This document shows positions 1-8,559 of a DNA stretch of 64,000 nt, piece after piece; position 1 is the first letter of the stretch, and each line of letters starts with the position of its first letter. The notes under the pieces were generated by a model. That model saw nothing but the letters and a program-made list of their open reading frames with translations, made no database searches and was not told the DNA's origin. The stretch covers positions 62,001-126,000 of the forward strand of contig NZ_JAHVKE010000001.1 in the NCBI RefSeq assembly GCF_019800885.1, in the 5' to 3' direction. The position numbers were made by a program, and so were the translations under genes. Source of the stretch: Maritalea mobilis. GTDB taxonomy: Bacteria > Pseudomonadota > Alphaproteobacteria > Rhodobacterales > Rhodobacteraceae.

Positions 1-949
1 GATACAACGCCTTCTGCGGCGCGCCGGCGCATTTGATCGGCATCGGCGGCTGGGTGAAGATGGCGCGCCCCTGCCGCATCTTGCTGACCAGTTCCCAGGT
101 GTAGGGGGCAAGGTCGTAGCGGTAGTTCGAGGTGACGCCGTTCTTGCCGAGCGTATCCACGAGACCGTCGATCTTGTGCCAGTCGAGCTTGAGGCCGGGG
201 CAGACGACGAGGCGCTTGTATTTCACCACGCGACAGCCATCGAGGACGACCACGTCTTTGTCGGGTTCAAAGGCCGCGACGGCGGACTTGATCCAATGCA
301 CGCCCTGCGGGATCAGGCTGCCCATAGTCTTGGCGGTCTTGGGGGCCTCGAAGATACCGCCGCCCACCATGGTCCAGCCCGGCTGGTAATAGTGGATGTC
401 GGCCGGGTCGATGATGGCGATGGTCTGGCCCGGCTTGCGGGACTTGAGGCTGGAGGCGACCGAGACGCCAGCGGCGCCCGCGCCCACGATGACCACGTCG
501 TATTCCGCATCCGCGCTGTCGGTCGGCGTCTTGCCGCCGTTCACGATGCGGCGCACCACGCCCGCCATGTCGTAGCCCGCGGCCTTGGTCGCGGCGAGGA
601 TATCGGCGACCGACAGGCGCTGCGCCTGGCTCAGCGACCAGAGCGTCGCCGACCGCGTACCCGAGCGGCAATAGGCCAGAACCGGCCCGGGCAATTCGCC
701 CAGCATGTCGTCGAACGACTGGGCGTCTGCCTCCGTCACCTTGCCGTGGGTGATCGGCAGGTAGCGGGCTTCCATGCCCAGTTCGTTGGCGCGGGCTTCG
801 ATTTCCTCGAAGTTGGGCTGGTCCATGCCCTCGCCGTCGGGGCGGTTGCAGATGATTGCGCGAAAGCCCTGGTTCTTGGCTTTCTCGACGTCATCGGCGG
901 TGATCTGCGGCGCGACCGACAGTTTGGCTGAAATGGCCTTGGCGTCCAT
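1..949 (-). CDS. DUF442 phosphatase/rhodanese-like domain fused to sulfide:quinone oxidoreductase-type flavoprotein (partial)
   Basis: The C-terminal end lies beyond the left edge. The start is ATG at 949-947, preceded by an AGGAGGAGC-like ribosome site. Residues 1-110 read as a DUF442 domain with a P-loop-type active site YCRSGTRS (Cys94, Arg99). From about residue 150 a Rossmann FAD-binding motif (VIVGAGAAG) opens a sulfide:quinone oxidoreductase-type flavoprotein. Fusions of this kind (family knowledge) oxidise sulfide to sulfane sulfur and feed the quinone pool at the cytoplasmic membrane. It is followed in transcription order by nothing visible, but sits downstream of the persulfide dioxygenase-like and YeeE/YedE genes on the same strand, which supports a sulfide or persulfide detoxification role. 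Exact substrate is inferred. Confidence 0.85.
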   Translation of the reverse strand, partial: MDAKAISAKLSVAPQITADDVEKAKNQGFRAIICNRPDGEGMDQPNFEEIEARANELGMEARYLPITHGKVTEADAQSFDDMLGELPGPVLAYCRSGTRSATLWSLSQAQRLSVADILAATKAAGYDMAGVVRRIVNGGKTPTDSADAEYDVVIVGAGAAGVSVASSLKSRKPGQTIAIIDPADIHYYQPGWTMVGGGIFEAPKTAKTMGSLIPQGVHWIKSAVAAFEPDKDVVVLDGCRVVKYKRLVVCPGLKLDWHKIDGLVDTLGKNGVTSNYRYDLAPYTWELVSKMRQGRAIFTQPPMPIKCAGAPQKALY

Positions 950-1073
950 GTGGGATGCTCCTCCTGAAATCCCGGTGGGTGGTCGTTCGCACCCGGGAAA
1001 GTAAAACTGGCCCGCCCCCTCAACCTTCGGATGGTCGAAGGGTCTCTCTTTCGGCGGCGGGCCTTTGGGGTGG

Positions 1074-1958
1074 TTACAGCGCGTTGACCGGCACTTTCAG
1101 CATCGGGCGGCCATCCTTGTCGGTGGGCACCTCGCCCGCGCGCATGTTCACCTGCAGCGAGGGGATGATCAGTTTGGGCATGTCGAGTTGCGCGTCCCGC
1201 TCGGTGCGGAACTTGACGAAATCCTCTTTCGTTTTGCTGCCGCCGACATGGATGTTGAACTCTTTCTCCTCGGCGACCGTGGTCTCCCACTTGATGTCGC
1301 GGCCGTTCGGGCCGTAGTCGTGGCACATGAAGAGGCGCATGTCGTCGGGCAGCGACAGGACCTTCTGGATCGAGTCATAGAGGGTCTCGGCATCGCCGCC
1401 GGGGAAGTCGGCACGGGCCGAGCCGCCATCGGGCATGAACAGCGTGTCGCCGACGAAGGCCGCGTCGCCCATCACGTGGGTCATGCAGGCGGGCGTGTGG
1501 CCGGGCGTGTAGATCGCGAAGGCGCGCATGCCGCCGATCTCGTAGCTGTCGCCATCCTCGAACAGGGCGTCGAACTGGCTGCCGTCGCGCTGGAACTCGG
1601 TGCCTTCGTTGAAGACCTTGCCGAACGTATCCTGCACCACGGTGATGTTCTTGCCGATGCCGATCTTGCCGCCCACCTGCTCCTGGATGTAGGGCGCGGC
1701 CGACAGGTGGTCGGCATGGACATGGGTCTCGATCAGCCACTCGACGGTCAGGCCCTTGTCCTTGACATAGGCGATGATCGCGTCGGCGTTGTCATAGGTG
1801 ATGCGGCCGGCGGCGTAGTCGATATCCATCACCGAGTCGACGATGGCGCAGCTCGTCGAGTTGGGGTCCTTCACGACATAGGAGATCGTGTTGGTGGCCG
1901 GGTCGAAGAAGGGCTCGACCTCGGGGTGGACGTTCATGTTGACGGGATAGGTGGTCAT
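1074..1958 (-). CDS. MBL-fold hydrolase, persulfide dioxygenase (ETHE1)-like
   Basis: A 294-aa metallo-beta-lactamase-fold protein. The metal-binding motif THVHADH is at residues 78-84, followed by further histidine and aspartate motifs (YTPGHTPAC, GDTLF, FMCHDY). This arrangement fits the ETHE1/persulfide dioxygenase and Blh group, which oxidise glutathione persulfide to sulfite using one iron. The start at 1958 has a strong GGAGGA ribosome site. It lies between the split YeeE/YedE genes and the DUF442-SQR fusion, all on the minus strand, so the cluster probably oxidises sulfide to persulfide and then sulfite. In some bacteria the DUF442 domain is fused to this hydrolase instead of to the SQR. 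A generic hydrolase role cannot be excluded. Confidence 0.82.
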   Translation of the reverse strand: MTTYPVNMNVHPEVEPFFDPATNTISYVVKDPNSTSCAIVDSVMDIDYAAGRITYDNADAIIAYVKDKGLTVEWLIETHVHADHLSAAPYIQEQVGGKIGIGKNITVVQDTFGKVFNEGTEFQRDGSQFDALFEDGDSYEIGGMRAFAIYTPGHTPACMTHVMGDAAFVGDTLFMPDGGSARADFPGGDAETLYDSIQKVLSLPDDMRLFMCHDYGPNGRDIKWETTVAEEKEFNIHVGGSKTKEDFVKFRTERDAQLDMPKLIIPSLQVNMRAGEVPTDKDGRPMLKVPVNAL

Positions 1959-1988
1959 GGGTGGTCTCCTCCAAGATACCGGAATGTC

Positions 1989-2447
1989 TTACGCGCCGCT
2001 GGTGGCGGTCGGCGTGGTGCGGGTGCGCAGCCAGGCCTGGATGCCCTTGGCCGCGAAGATGCCGGCCAGAAGCGCGGCAGTGAACAGGATGACCTCGACC
2101 CGGCCGGTGCCGAGCGCGGGCAGGGCGCCGCCGGGGCAGAAGCCCGCGATGCCCCAGCCGATGCCGAACACGGCCGAACCGCCGATCAGCTTGGCGTCGA
2201 GCCTGGTTGCGGTCGGCAACTGGAAGCGGCCCTCGAACAAGGGGCGCGGGCGCGGCAGGACAAGGCGGTAGCCCACGAAGGCCACGGTCACGGCACCACC
2301 CATCACGAAGATCAGGCTCGGGTCCCAGATGCCAAAGAAGTCAAAGAAGTTCAGGACCTTGGCCGGGTTCGCCATGCCCGAGATGACGATGCCGATGCCG
2401 AACACAAGGCCGATCAGGTAGATCGAAAGGATACGCAGGACGTTCAT
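1989..2447 (-). CDS. YeeE/YedE family membrane protein, C-terminal-type half (DUF6691-like)
   Basis: A 152-aa integral membrane protein with about four hydrophobic segments. It contains the family motifs SGMANPAKVLNFFD and the cysteine motif GFCPGGALPALGTG. YeeE/YedE proteins (TsuA-like) are thought to carry thiosulfate or other sulfur species across the inner membrane, passing sulfur between conserved cysteines. Here the usual single chain is split into two half-size proteins; this is the second half, starting six bases after the first half stops. The start chosen is ATG at 2447, just after the stop of the upstream gene. Its role in sulfur import or export for the neighbouring persulfide enzymes is inferred. 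Confidence 0.82.
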   Translation of the reverse strand: MNVLRILSIYLIGLVFGIGIVISGMANPAKVLNFFDFFGIWDPSLIFVMGGAVTVAFVGYRLVLPRPRPLFEGRFQLPTATRLDAKLIGGSAVFGIGWGIAGFCPGGALPALGTGRVEVILFTAALLAGIFAAKGIQAWLRTRTTPTATSGA

Positions 2448-2452
2448 CGCGC

Positions 2453-2887
2453 TTACCCTCCGAACACGTGGCGGACGACATAGACGGTGGCCGCCGTCGT
2501 CACCATGAAGCTGAGCGTCGCCACGATGGAGCGCTTCGACAGGCGGGCCATGCCGCAGACGCCGTGGCCGCTGGTGCAGCCCGACCCGAAGGTGACGCCG
2601 ACGCCCACGATGAACCCGCCGATCAGCAGCATCGGCGTCGAGATCGGAACCTCGATCGGGGGCATTTCGCCCATGACGGCGAAATAGGCGATGGGGCCGG
2701 TGGCCATGCCGGCCAGAAGGGCGGCGCGCCAGCCGAAGTCGTAAAGCGACGCGGGGGCCAGCAAACCGGCCAGGATGCCGGTCGCGCCCATCACGCGGCC
2801 AAGGGTCCACATCAGAAGCGTGGCGGCCAGCCCGATCAGGACGCCGCCAGCAAGCGATTGGAAGGGGGTGAATGCTGTTTCGATCAT
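2453..2887 (-). CDS. YeeE/YedE family membrane protein, N-terminal-type half
   Basis: A 144-aa hydrophobic protein with the motif [17 protein letters not shown], the cysteine signature of YeeE/YedE sulfur transporters. The start at 2887 (MIETAF) was chosen because GAGG lies just upstream. An in-frame ATG at 2938 would add 17 polar residues that look unlike the family. It is the first gene of the minus-strand sulfur module, and the 166-bp gap upstream, before the Crp/Fnr-type gene, must hold the promoter. Pairing with the second half gene suggests a two-chain transporter. Confidence 0.82.
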   Translation of the reverse strand: MIETAFTPFQSLAGGVLIGLAATLLMWTLGRVMGATGILAGLLAPASLYDFGWRAALLAGMATGPIAYFAVMGEMPPIEVPISTPMLLIGGFIVGVGVTFGSGCTSGHGVCGMARLSKRSIVATLSFMVTTAATVYVVRHVFGG

Positions 2888-3005
2888 GCCTCGTTTCCTG
2901 GGTGATTCTGCGTCATGGCTGCATGTTTTCCTTTGCAAGCAAGCCCTTGCAGAAAGTTTCTCCTGTTCGCATCCGAATGCATACCGAACCGGCGCGTGCC
3001 GTTCA

Positions 3006-3018
3006 GTGATCTAGTCAC
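3006..3018 (-). promoter_or_regulatory. candidate operator for the sulfur module
   Basis: The intergenic sequence contains the interrupted palindrome GTGATCTAGTCAC, about 120 bp upstream of the YeeE/YedE start. GTGA...TCAC half-sites are typical of Crp/Fnr-family regulators, and a gene for one lies next to it. The spacing is five bases rather than the six usual for Crp, so the assignment is tentative. A second imperfect palindrome, GCATCCGAATGC, lies at 2969-2980. Confidence 0.35.
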
Positions 3019-3053
3019 ACAAGACCGTTCCAGGGGATCGGGTAAGGTGTCGC

Positions 3054-3719
3054 TCAGCCTTGGGTTGCGGCGAGCTTTTCCAGTCCGGCGCGGTCCGTCA
3101 GCCGGATCGTGCCGCGCGACTGCTCGATCCAGTCGCGGCGCTGAAACTCGCTGAGCTGGCGCGAGATGACCTCGCGCGCGGTGCCCAGCTCGGCCGCCAT
3201 CTGCTGGTGCGTGGCCTTGACCGTGTCGCCCTCGGCGCGTTCCAGCAGCTTTTGCGCAAGGCGAATATCCATGCGGCGAAAGGCGATCTCCTCGACCACG
3301 TGGAACAGGTCGGTGATCCGCTTGGAATAGGCCGAGAAGACGAAGTTGCGAAACTCTTTGGAGGCCGCGATCAGGTCGTCGAACACGTGGCGCGGAATGG
3401 CGGCGGCGCGGATGTCGGTCTCGGCCACGCCCTCGGCCGAGTAATCCTCGTAAGCCAGCAGACAGGCGGTGGTCAGCACGCAGCTTTCGCCCGCCGTGAC
3501 ACGGTAGAGCACCACCTCGCGCCCGGTGTCCGAGGTCTGCTGGACGCGCACGGTGCCTTCGAGAAGCAGAAGCAGGTTTTGCGGCGCACGTCCCGGCCCG
3601 AACAGGACCGTCCCGGCCTCCACATCGATGACGGTCGAGCGCGACAGAAGGATCTCCTGGATGCGCGGCTCCAGCCGGCTCAGGCCGTCGAAACGGGTGA
3701 TCCAGGATTCATCGGTCAT
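3054..3719 (-). CDS. Crp/Fnr-family transcription regulator, possible thiol-based sulfur sensor
   Basis: A 221-aa protein with an N-terminal cyclic-nucleotide-binding-like beta-roll (residues 20-120), a long dimer helix and a C-terminal winged helix (HQQMAAELGTAREVISRQL, about 170-190). The Fnr iron-sulfur cysteines are absent. Two cysteines lie close together in the sensor domain (GESC80VLTTAC86), which would suit a disulfide or polysulfide switch; that is inference. ATG 3719 is preferred over a TTG further upstream that would add 15 residues. Next to the YeeE/YedE, persulfide dioxygenase-like and SQR genes, it probably regulates them. Confidence 0.8.
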   Translation of the reverse strand: MTDESWITRFDGLSRLEPRIQEILLSRSTVIDVEAGTVLFGPGRAPQNLLLLLEGTVRVQQTSDTGREVVLYRVTAGESCVLTTACLLAYEDYSAEGVAETDIRAAAIPRHVFDDLIAASKEFRNFVFSAYSKRITDLFHVVEEIAFRRMDIRLAQKLLERAEGDTVKATHQQMAAELGTAREVISRQLSEFQRRDWIEQSRGTIRLTDRAGLEKLAATQG

Positions 3720-3820
3720 GCGGCGCGTCTTTCGTGCTGTCTCGCCTTTCACATGGCGGTCCAAGGCCCACGGGTCAATCGCCCGCAGTCTTCAAAGCGG
3801 CGTGCGTACCGGGTGCGGGC

Positions 3821-3863
3821 GGAAATCTCGAGATTTCCGGCCAGATTTCCTCGAGGAAATCTG
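3821..3863. repeat. two adjacent perfect palindromes sharing one core
   Basis: Two perfect palindromes lie three bases apart: GGAAATCTCGAGATTTCC (3821-3838) and AGATTTCCTCGAGGAAATCT (3843-3862, extendable by one base on each side). The 8-mer AGATTTCC and its complement occur four times in alternating orientation, so several mutually exclusive hairpins are possible. The element begins seven bases beyond the ugpC stop and about 100 bp before the start of the Crp/Fnr gene. It could be a terminator, a REP-like element or an operator. No T-tract follows on the minus strand. Confidence 0.75.
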
Positions 3864-3870
3864 CGCCGCG

Positions 3871-4923
3871 CTATTGCGCGGCGGCCATGACGGGGGAAAT
3901 GGTCCGCTCTTCGCGGTTGAAGAAGGTCACCGCGTCGGCATCCCCGCCCAGATGCACCGTTTGCCCTTCCTGAACATGGGTGCCTTCGTGGCCCGCGCGC
4001 AGGATGACACGGTCTTCGCCCATGCGCAGGTGGATCAGGCTTTCCGCGCCAAGCGCCTCGACCAGCGTGACGGTCCCTTCCGGTCCGTCATGCGCCAGCC
4101 GCAGCGACTCGGGGCGGATGCCGATCAACGCGGCGCCCGGTGGCGTGTCATTGGCCAGTTCGGCCAATGCCCGGCCCGCCGGCGCGCCCAGGTCGAACAC
4201 ATTCATCGGCGGGGCGCCGATGAACTCGGCCACGAATTTGCTGGCCGGGTTGCGGTAGAGGTCCATCGGCGTGCCGATCTGTTCGATCCTGCCCTCGGAC
4301 ATGATGACGATCCGGTCGGCAAGGCTCATCGCCTCGACCTGGTCATGGGTGACGAAGACGAAGGTCGCGCCAAGGCGCATATGCAGGTCCTTCAACTCGG
4401 CCCGCAGCTGCGTGCGCAGCTTGGCGTCGAGGTTCGACAGCGGCTCGTCGAACAGGAACACCGCCGGTTCGCGCACGATGGCGCGGCCCATGGCGACGCG
4501 CTGGCGCTGCCCGCCCGACAGAGCGCGCGGCTTGCGGTCGAGATACTGCGTGATCTGCAAGGTCTCGGCGGCCTTGGCGATGCGCTCGGCGATCTGGTCG
4601 CGCGGCATGCCCTGGTTCTTGAGGCCGTATTCCATGTTCTTGCGCACCGACATGTGCGGGTAGAGGGCGTAGTTCTGGAACACCATGGCGATGTCGCGTT
4701 CACCCGGCTCCAGCGTGTTCACGACACGGTCACCGATCTGCACCTCACCCTCGGTGATTTCTTCCAGACCGGCGATCATGCGCAGGATCGTGGACTTGCC
4801 GCAGCCCGAGGGCCCGACCAGCACGACGAATTCGCCGTCCTCGATCTCGACATTGGCGCCCGATACGGCGGTCACTCCGCCCGGATAGGTCTTGCCCACG
4901 TTTTTCAGGATCAGCTCGGCCAT
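3871..4923 (-). CDS. ugpC: ABC transporter ATP-binding protein, UgpC/MalK type
   Basis: A 350-aa ATPase with Walker A GPSGCGKST (residues 37-45), Q-loop region VFQNYALYPHMSV, signature LSGGQ (135-139), Walker B FLFDEP (156-161) and switch histidine THDQVEA. The C-terminal TOBE-type region is typical of the MalK/UgpC subfamily. It energises import through the two permeases encoded directly upstream; its start is three bases after the ugpE stop. The gene order B-A-E-C matches sn-glycerol-3-phosphate transporters, so the ugp name is used, but closely related systems import other sugars or sugar phosphates. Confidence 0.85.
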   Translation of the reverse strand: MAELILKNVGKTYPGGVTAVSGANVEIEDGEFVVLVGPSGCGKSTILRMIAGLEEITEGEVQIGDRVVNTLEPGERDIAMVFQNYALYPHMSVRKNMEYGLKNQGMPRDQIAERIAKAAETLQITQYLDRKPRALSGGQRQRVAMGRAIVREPAVFLFDEPLSNLDAKLRTQLRAELKDLHMRLGATFVFVTHDQVEAMSLADRIVIMSEGRIEQIGTPMDLYRNPASKFVAEFIGAPPMNVFDLGAPAGRALAELANDTPPGAALIGIRPESLRLAHDGPEGTVTLVEALGAESLIHLRMGEDRVILRAGHEGTHVQEGQTVHLGGDADAVTFFNREERTISPVMAAAQ

Positions 4924-4926
4924 GTC

Positions 4927-5775
4927 TTACTTCTCGCTTTCCACAAGGCCCTTCACGAAGAGCCGCTGCATCGCCAGGACCACGATCACCGGCGGGATCA
5001 TCGCCAGGATCGCCGTGCCCATGGTCAGGTGCCAGATCGGCAGGCCCTCGCCCACGTTCACCATGCGCTGAATGCCCATGACGATGGTGTAGAGGTCCTG
5101 GTCTGTGGTGATGAGGAACGGCCAGAGATACTGGTTCCAGCCGTAGATGAACAGAATGATGAACAGCGCCGCGATATTCGTGCGCGACAGCGGCAGCAGG
5201 ATATCCCAGAAGAACCGCAGCGGCCCGGCGCGGTCGATGCGCGCGGCTTCGACCAGCTCGTCCGGTACGGTCAAAAAGAACTGCCGGAACAGGAAGGTCG
5301 CGGTGGCCGAGGCGATCAGCGGCAGGATCAGGCCGGTATGGCTGTTCAGCATGCCCAACGACGCGACGACATCATAGGTGGGCAGGATCCGCACCTCGAC
5401 CGGCAGCATCAGGGTGATGAAGATCAGCCAGAAGAACACCATGCGGAAGGGGAAGCGGAAATAGACGATCGCGTAGGCCGACAAGAGGCTGATCGCGATC
5501 TTCCCGATGGTGATGCCCAGCGCCATGATCAGCGAATTCCACATCATCTGCGCCACCGGGACGCCGCCCGTGGCGGGCACGCCCCCGGTCAGAAGCTGGC
5601 GGTAATTCTCGAAGCCCTGGTCGCCGAACCACATCGGGATGGGGCTGCGGGCCAGCGCCTCGCCAGGGTGGGTCGAGGCCACGAGGGCCATCCAGACCGG
5701 GAAGCACAGGAAGACGATCCCGGCGATCAGCACCAGATGGGTGAGGATGTTCAGGAGGGGACGATTTTCGACCAT
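4927..5775 (-). CDS. ugpE: ABC transporter permease, UgpE type
   Basis: A 282-aa inner-membrane permease with six predicted hydrophobic segments and the EAA loop ELVEAARIDRAGPLRFFWDI that contacts the ATPase. The start ATG 5775 overlaps the ugpA stop by one base (TGATG), which indicates translational coupling. It belongs to the MalG/UgpE family (CUT1 carbohydrate importers) and pairs with UgpA to form the channel. The frame further upstream has no family similarity and was not used. Confidence 0.85.
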   Translation of the reverse strand: MVENRPLLNILTHLVLIAGIVFLCFPVWMALVASTHPGEALARSPIPMWFGDQGFENYRQLLTGGVPATGGVPVAQMMWNSLIMALGITIGKIAISLLSAYAIVYFRFPFRMVFFWLIFITLMLPVEVRILPTYDVVASLGMLNSHTGLILPLIASATATFLFRQFFLTVPDELVEAARIDRAGPLRFFWDILLPLSRTNIAALFIILFIYGWNQYLWPFLITTDQDLYTIVMGIQRMVNVGEGLPIWHLTMGTAILAMIPPVIVVLAMQRLFVKGLVESEK

Positions 5776-6656
5776 CAGTAGTTCACCCTCCGTTCGACAA
5801 AGCGGAACTGGATCACTGTCATCCCGATGACCAGCGCCATGAGAACGACCGATTGCGCAGCGCTCGACCCGTAATCCTGCCCGACGAAGCCGGTGTTGTA
5901 GACGCGATAGACGAGGATCGAGGTCGCGTCCGCGGGCCCGCCCGAGGTGGTCGCGTGGATGATCGCGAAGGTGTCGAAGAACGCGTAGACGAGGTTCACG
6001 ACCAGCAGGAAGAAGGTGGTCGGCGACAGCAGCGGAAAGACGATGGTCCAGAACCGCCGCGCGGGGCTGGCCGCGTCGATGGCCGCCGCCTCGATCAGGG
6101 ATTTCGGGATGGATTGCAGCCCGGCGAGGAAGAACAGGAAGTTGTAGCTGATCTGTTTCCACGCCGCGGCGATGGTCACCATGATCAGCGCCTCGGTGCC
6201 GCTGGTATAATGGTTCCAGTCATAGCCGAACATCGCCTCAAGCCAGTAGGCGACGATGCCGAGCGTCGGGTTCATCATGAAGAACCACAAGACGCCCGCC
6301 AGCGCCGGGGCGACGGCATAGGGCCAGATCAGGAAGGTGCGATAGGCGGTGGCGCTGCGGATCACCCGGTTGGCGGCGACGGCCAGGCCAAGCGCCATCG
6401 ACATCGACAGGAAGGTGACCGACAGGCCGAAAATCAGCGTGGTCTTGAACGACCGCAGGTAGCCGGGATCGCTGAACAGCTGTTCGAAATTCTCGAACCA
6501 GACAAAGTTGCGCGAGAAGCCGAACGCGTCCTCGATATAGAGCGAGCTTTCCAGGGCCTGGTAGGCGGGCCAGATGAAAAAGATCAGCGTGATCGCGATC
6601 TGTGGCGCGACCAGAAGGTATGGCAGCCACCAGCTGCGAAAGACAACGCGTTTCAT
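5775..6656 (-). CDS. ugpA: ABC transporter permease, UgpA type
   Basis: A 293-aa inner-membrane permease beginning [10 protein letters not shown], with six hydrophobic segments and the EAA motif [20 protein letters not shown]. It belongs to the MalF/UgpA group and forms the channel with UgpE. It follows the binding-protein gene after 79 bases, which contain a strong hairpin likely to lower expression of the membrane components relative to UgpB. Confidence 0.85.
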   Translation of the reverse strand: MKRVVFRSWWLPYLLVAPQIAITLIFFIWPAYQALESSLYIEDAFGFSRNFVWFENFEQLFSDPGYLRSFKTTLIFGLSVTFLSMSMALGLAVAANRVIRSATAYRTFLIWPYAVAPALAGVLWFFMMNPTLGIVAYWLEAMFGYDWNHYTSGTEALIMVTIAAAWKQISYNFLFFLAGLQSIPKSLIEAAAIDAASPARRFWTIVFPLLSPTTFFLLVVNLVYAFFDTFAIIHATTSGGPADATSILVYRVYNTGFVGQDYGSSAAQSVVLMALVIGMTVIQFRFVERRVNY

Positions 6657-6685
6657 ATGTCGGATCGTGCCCGGGTTCGTCGGAT

Positions 6686-6720
6686 TGGAAAAGGGCCGGG
6701 CGACATTTCTCGCCCGGCCC
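6686..6720 (-). terminator. intercistronic hairpin between ugpB and ugpA
   Basis: A perfect 11-bp stem, GGGCCGGGCGA (6693-6703) and TCGCCCGGCCC (6710-6720), closes a six-base loop. In the direction of transcription it is followed by TTTTCC. Hairpins after the binding-protein gene are common in ABC importer operons, where they stabilise the upstream mRNA or cause partial termination. Confidence 0.75.
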
Positions 6721-6735
6721 GCTCATGTGATGCGA

Positions 6736-8058
6736 TCAGTTCGCGGCTTCGAAGCGGCGCAGAAGCTCGTTGCCACGCTCGACGGCGGCATCGAGGGCTT
6801 CCTGTGCGGTCTTGTCACCGGACCAGACGGCTTCGAGCTCTTCGTTGATCACGTCGCGGATCTGCACGAAGTTGCCGAAACGCACGCCACGGCTGTTCGG
6901 CGTGGGCTGGTTCAGCGTCAGCTGCTGGATGGCGACGTCGGTGCCCGGGTTCTCTTCGAAGAAGCCCTGCTCGCCCATCAGTTCATAGGCGGCCGTGGTG
7001 ATCGGCACGTAGCCGGTCGACCCTGCCCAGTCGGCCTGCTGCTCGGCCGTCGAAAGGAACGACAGGAACTGCGCGGTGCAGGCGTACTCGGCCTCTTCAC
7101 CGCCTCGCAGAACCCACAGGGTTGCACCGCCGATGATCGAGTTCTGCGGCGCGTCGGCAACCGCGGTGTCGAGCGGCATCATCGCCTGGCTGAACTCGAA
7201 CTCGGTGATGTCGTTCACGAAGCCACCATAATAGGCCGAGGAGTTGATCCACATCGCGGTTTCGCCGTTCACGAACATCCCGCGCGAATCGCCGCGACGG
7301 CCGCCATAGGTGAAGAGGCCTTCCTCACCGGCATCCGCGATGGCCTGGATGTGGTTCACGACCGCTTCGTTGTTGAAGGTGAACTCGGTATCCGTGCCGG
7401 CAAAGCCGTTTTCCTGCGTGCCCATGGGCAGGTCGTGCCAGGCCGAGTAGTTCTCGATCTGCGTCCAGGATTGCCAGCCGAAGCCGACGGGCGAGGGCAC
7501 ACCGGCGTCGCGCAGGACGCGGGCCGCAGCCCAGACCTCGTCCCAGGTGGTCGGAACGTCGAGGCCGTTCTCTTCCAGCAGGGTGGCATTGTACCACATC
7601 ACCGGCGTGGACGAGTTGAAGGGCAGCGACAGCAGGTTGCCATCGGTGTCCGAGTAGTAGGAGATCACGCCGGGCAGGTAGGCGGCTTCGTCGAACTCGA
7701 TGCCCGCGTCTTCCATCAGCTGGTGGACGGGGTAGATGGCGCCGTTGTCGGCCGCCGACATCATGGTGGCGGTGCCCACCTCGAAGACCTGCACGATATG
7801 GGGCTGTTCACCTGCGCGGAACGCCGCGATGGCCGAGGTCATCGTCTCGGTATAGTTGCCCTGGTAGACGGCGGTGACGGTGCAGCTGTCCTGCGTGGCG
7901 TTGAAGTCCGACGCGAACTGGTCGACGCGCTCGCCCAGCTGGCCGCCCATTGCGTGCCAGAAGTCGACTTCGGCACGGTCTTGGGCGAAAGCGGGCAGGG
8001 CGGCCGAAAGGGCGACGGCGCTGGCCGCGGACGCCGCGGCAAGGATACGGAAGGTCAT
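6736..8058 (-). CDS. ugpB: extracellular solute-binding protein, UgpB type
   Basis: A 440-aa protein starting with a Sec signal peptide (MTFRILAAASAASAVALSAA, cleavage near ALPAFA-Q). The mature part has the family-1 extracellular binding protein fold, with UgpB-like segments VDFWHAMGGQLGERVDQF and NSSTPVMWYNATLL. It captures the substrate in the periplasm and delivers it to UgpAE. Glycerol-3-phosphate or glycerophosphodiesters are the expected ligands from operon order and sequence. It is the first gene of the operon and has the ribosome site AGGAGA just upstream. Confidence 0.87.
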   Translation of the reverse strand: MTFRILAAASAASAVALSAALPAFAQDRAEVDFWHAMGGQLGERVDQFASDFNATQDSCTVTAVYQGNYTETMTSAIAAFRAGEQPHIVQVFEVGTATMMSAADNGAIYPVHQLMEDAGIEFDEAAYLPGVISYYSDTDGNLLSLPFNSSTPVMWYNATLLEENGLDVPTTWDEVWAAARVLRDAGVPSPVGFGWQSWTQIENYSAWHDLPMGTQENGFAGTDTEFTFNNEAVVNHIQAIADAGEEGLFTYGGRRGDSRGMFVNGETAMWINSSAYYGGFVNDITEFEFSQAMMPLDTAVADAPQNSIIGGATLWVLRGGEEAEYACTAQFLSFLSTAEQQADWAGSTGYVPITTAAYELMGEQGFFEENPGTDVAIQQLTLNQPTPNSRGVRFGNFVQIRDVINEELEAVWSGDKTAQEALDAAVERGNELLRRFEAAN

Positions 8059-8162
8059 ATGTCTCTCCTAAAGACCGTGCGCGTCAGAGGCACACGGCCC
8101 TCCTGTTGGGTTCAATCAGGTGGACGGGCGGCGCGAAGGCCACCCGACGTGGCGGTTATCGT

Positions 8163-8184
8163 TGTTATGTGACGGTAATGTTAC
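8163..8184 (-). promoter_or_regulatory. candidate Pho box upstream of ugpB
   Basis: On the minus strand the 11-mers GTAACATTACC and GTCACATAACA follow one another directly, matching at eight of eleven positions. Pho boxes recognised by PhoB are tandem 11-bp direct repeats with cores like TGTCACA or TGTAACA. The site is about 105 bp upstream of the ugpB start, and ugp operons are classic PhoB targets. The call is tentative. Confidence 0.4.
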
Positions 8185-8189
8185 GAAGC

Positions 8190-8559
8190 CGCCCCGATCT
8201 GGCAAGAGTTTGCCTTACGTCAGGTCGATTTCCACCTTGGGGCTGGCACCGGGCGGGGCGCACGCCCTTGGGTTGAGTAACCGTTTCCATGCGTGAAATC
8301 AGAGCATTACCGATAGGGGGAGCCGGGCGTGTGAGCGCTGCGGCAGCCCATGGTCTGCCCGGTCAACATCGCCTCCCACGCTGCGACCCGCGATCGCCGC
8401 GTCCGGTTCGCTTTGCGGTGCGGTGCGCCCACGGTCCCGGGCGACCCCGTCTGCCGCGCTCCAGCCGTGCCCGCACGCGACGATGGCGTCGCGAAACCAG
8501 AGATACCGGGACAGGGGATGCCCCTGTAAGGCGGGGGGCAGAGGGGATAAACCGGCGCC
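8190..8559. other. non-coding gap between ugpB and the AbrB-family gene
   Basis: About 370 bp without a convincing gene on either strand. The short frames crossing it lack ribosome sites and any family resemblance. A small hairpin, ACAGGGG-ATG-CCCCTGT, lies at 8511-8527, about 30 bp before the start of the next gene. The gap presumably holds the divergent promoters. Confidence 0.6.
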
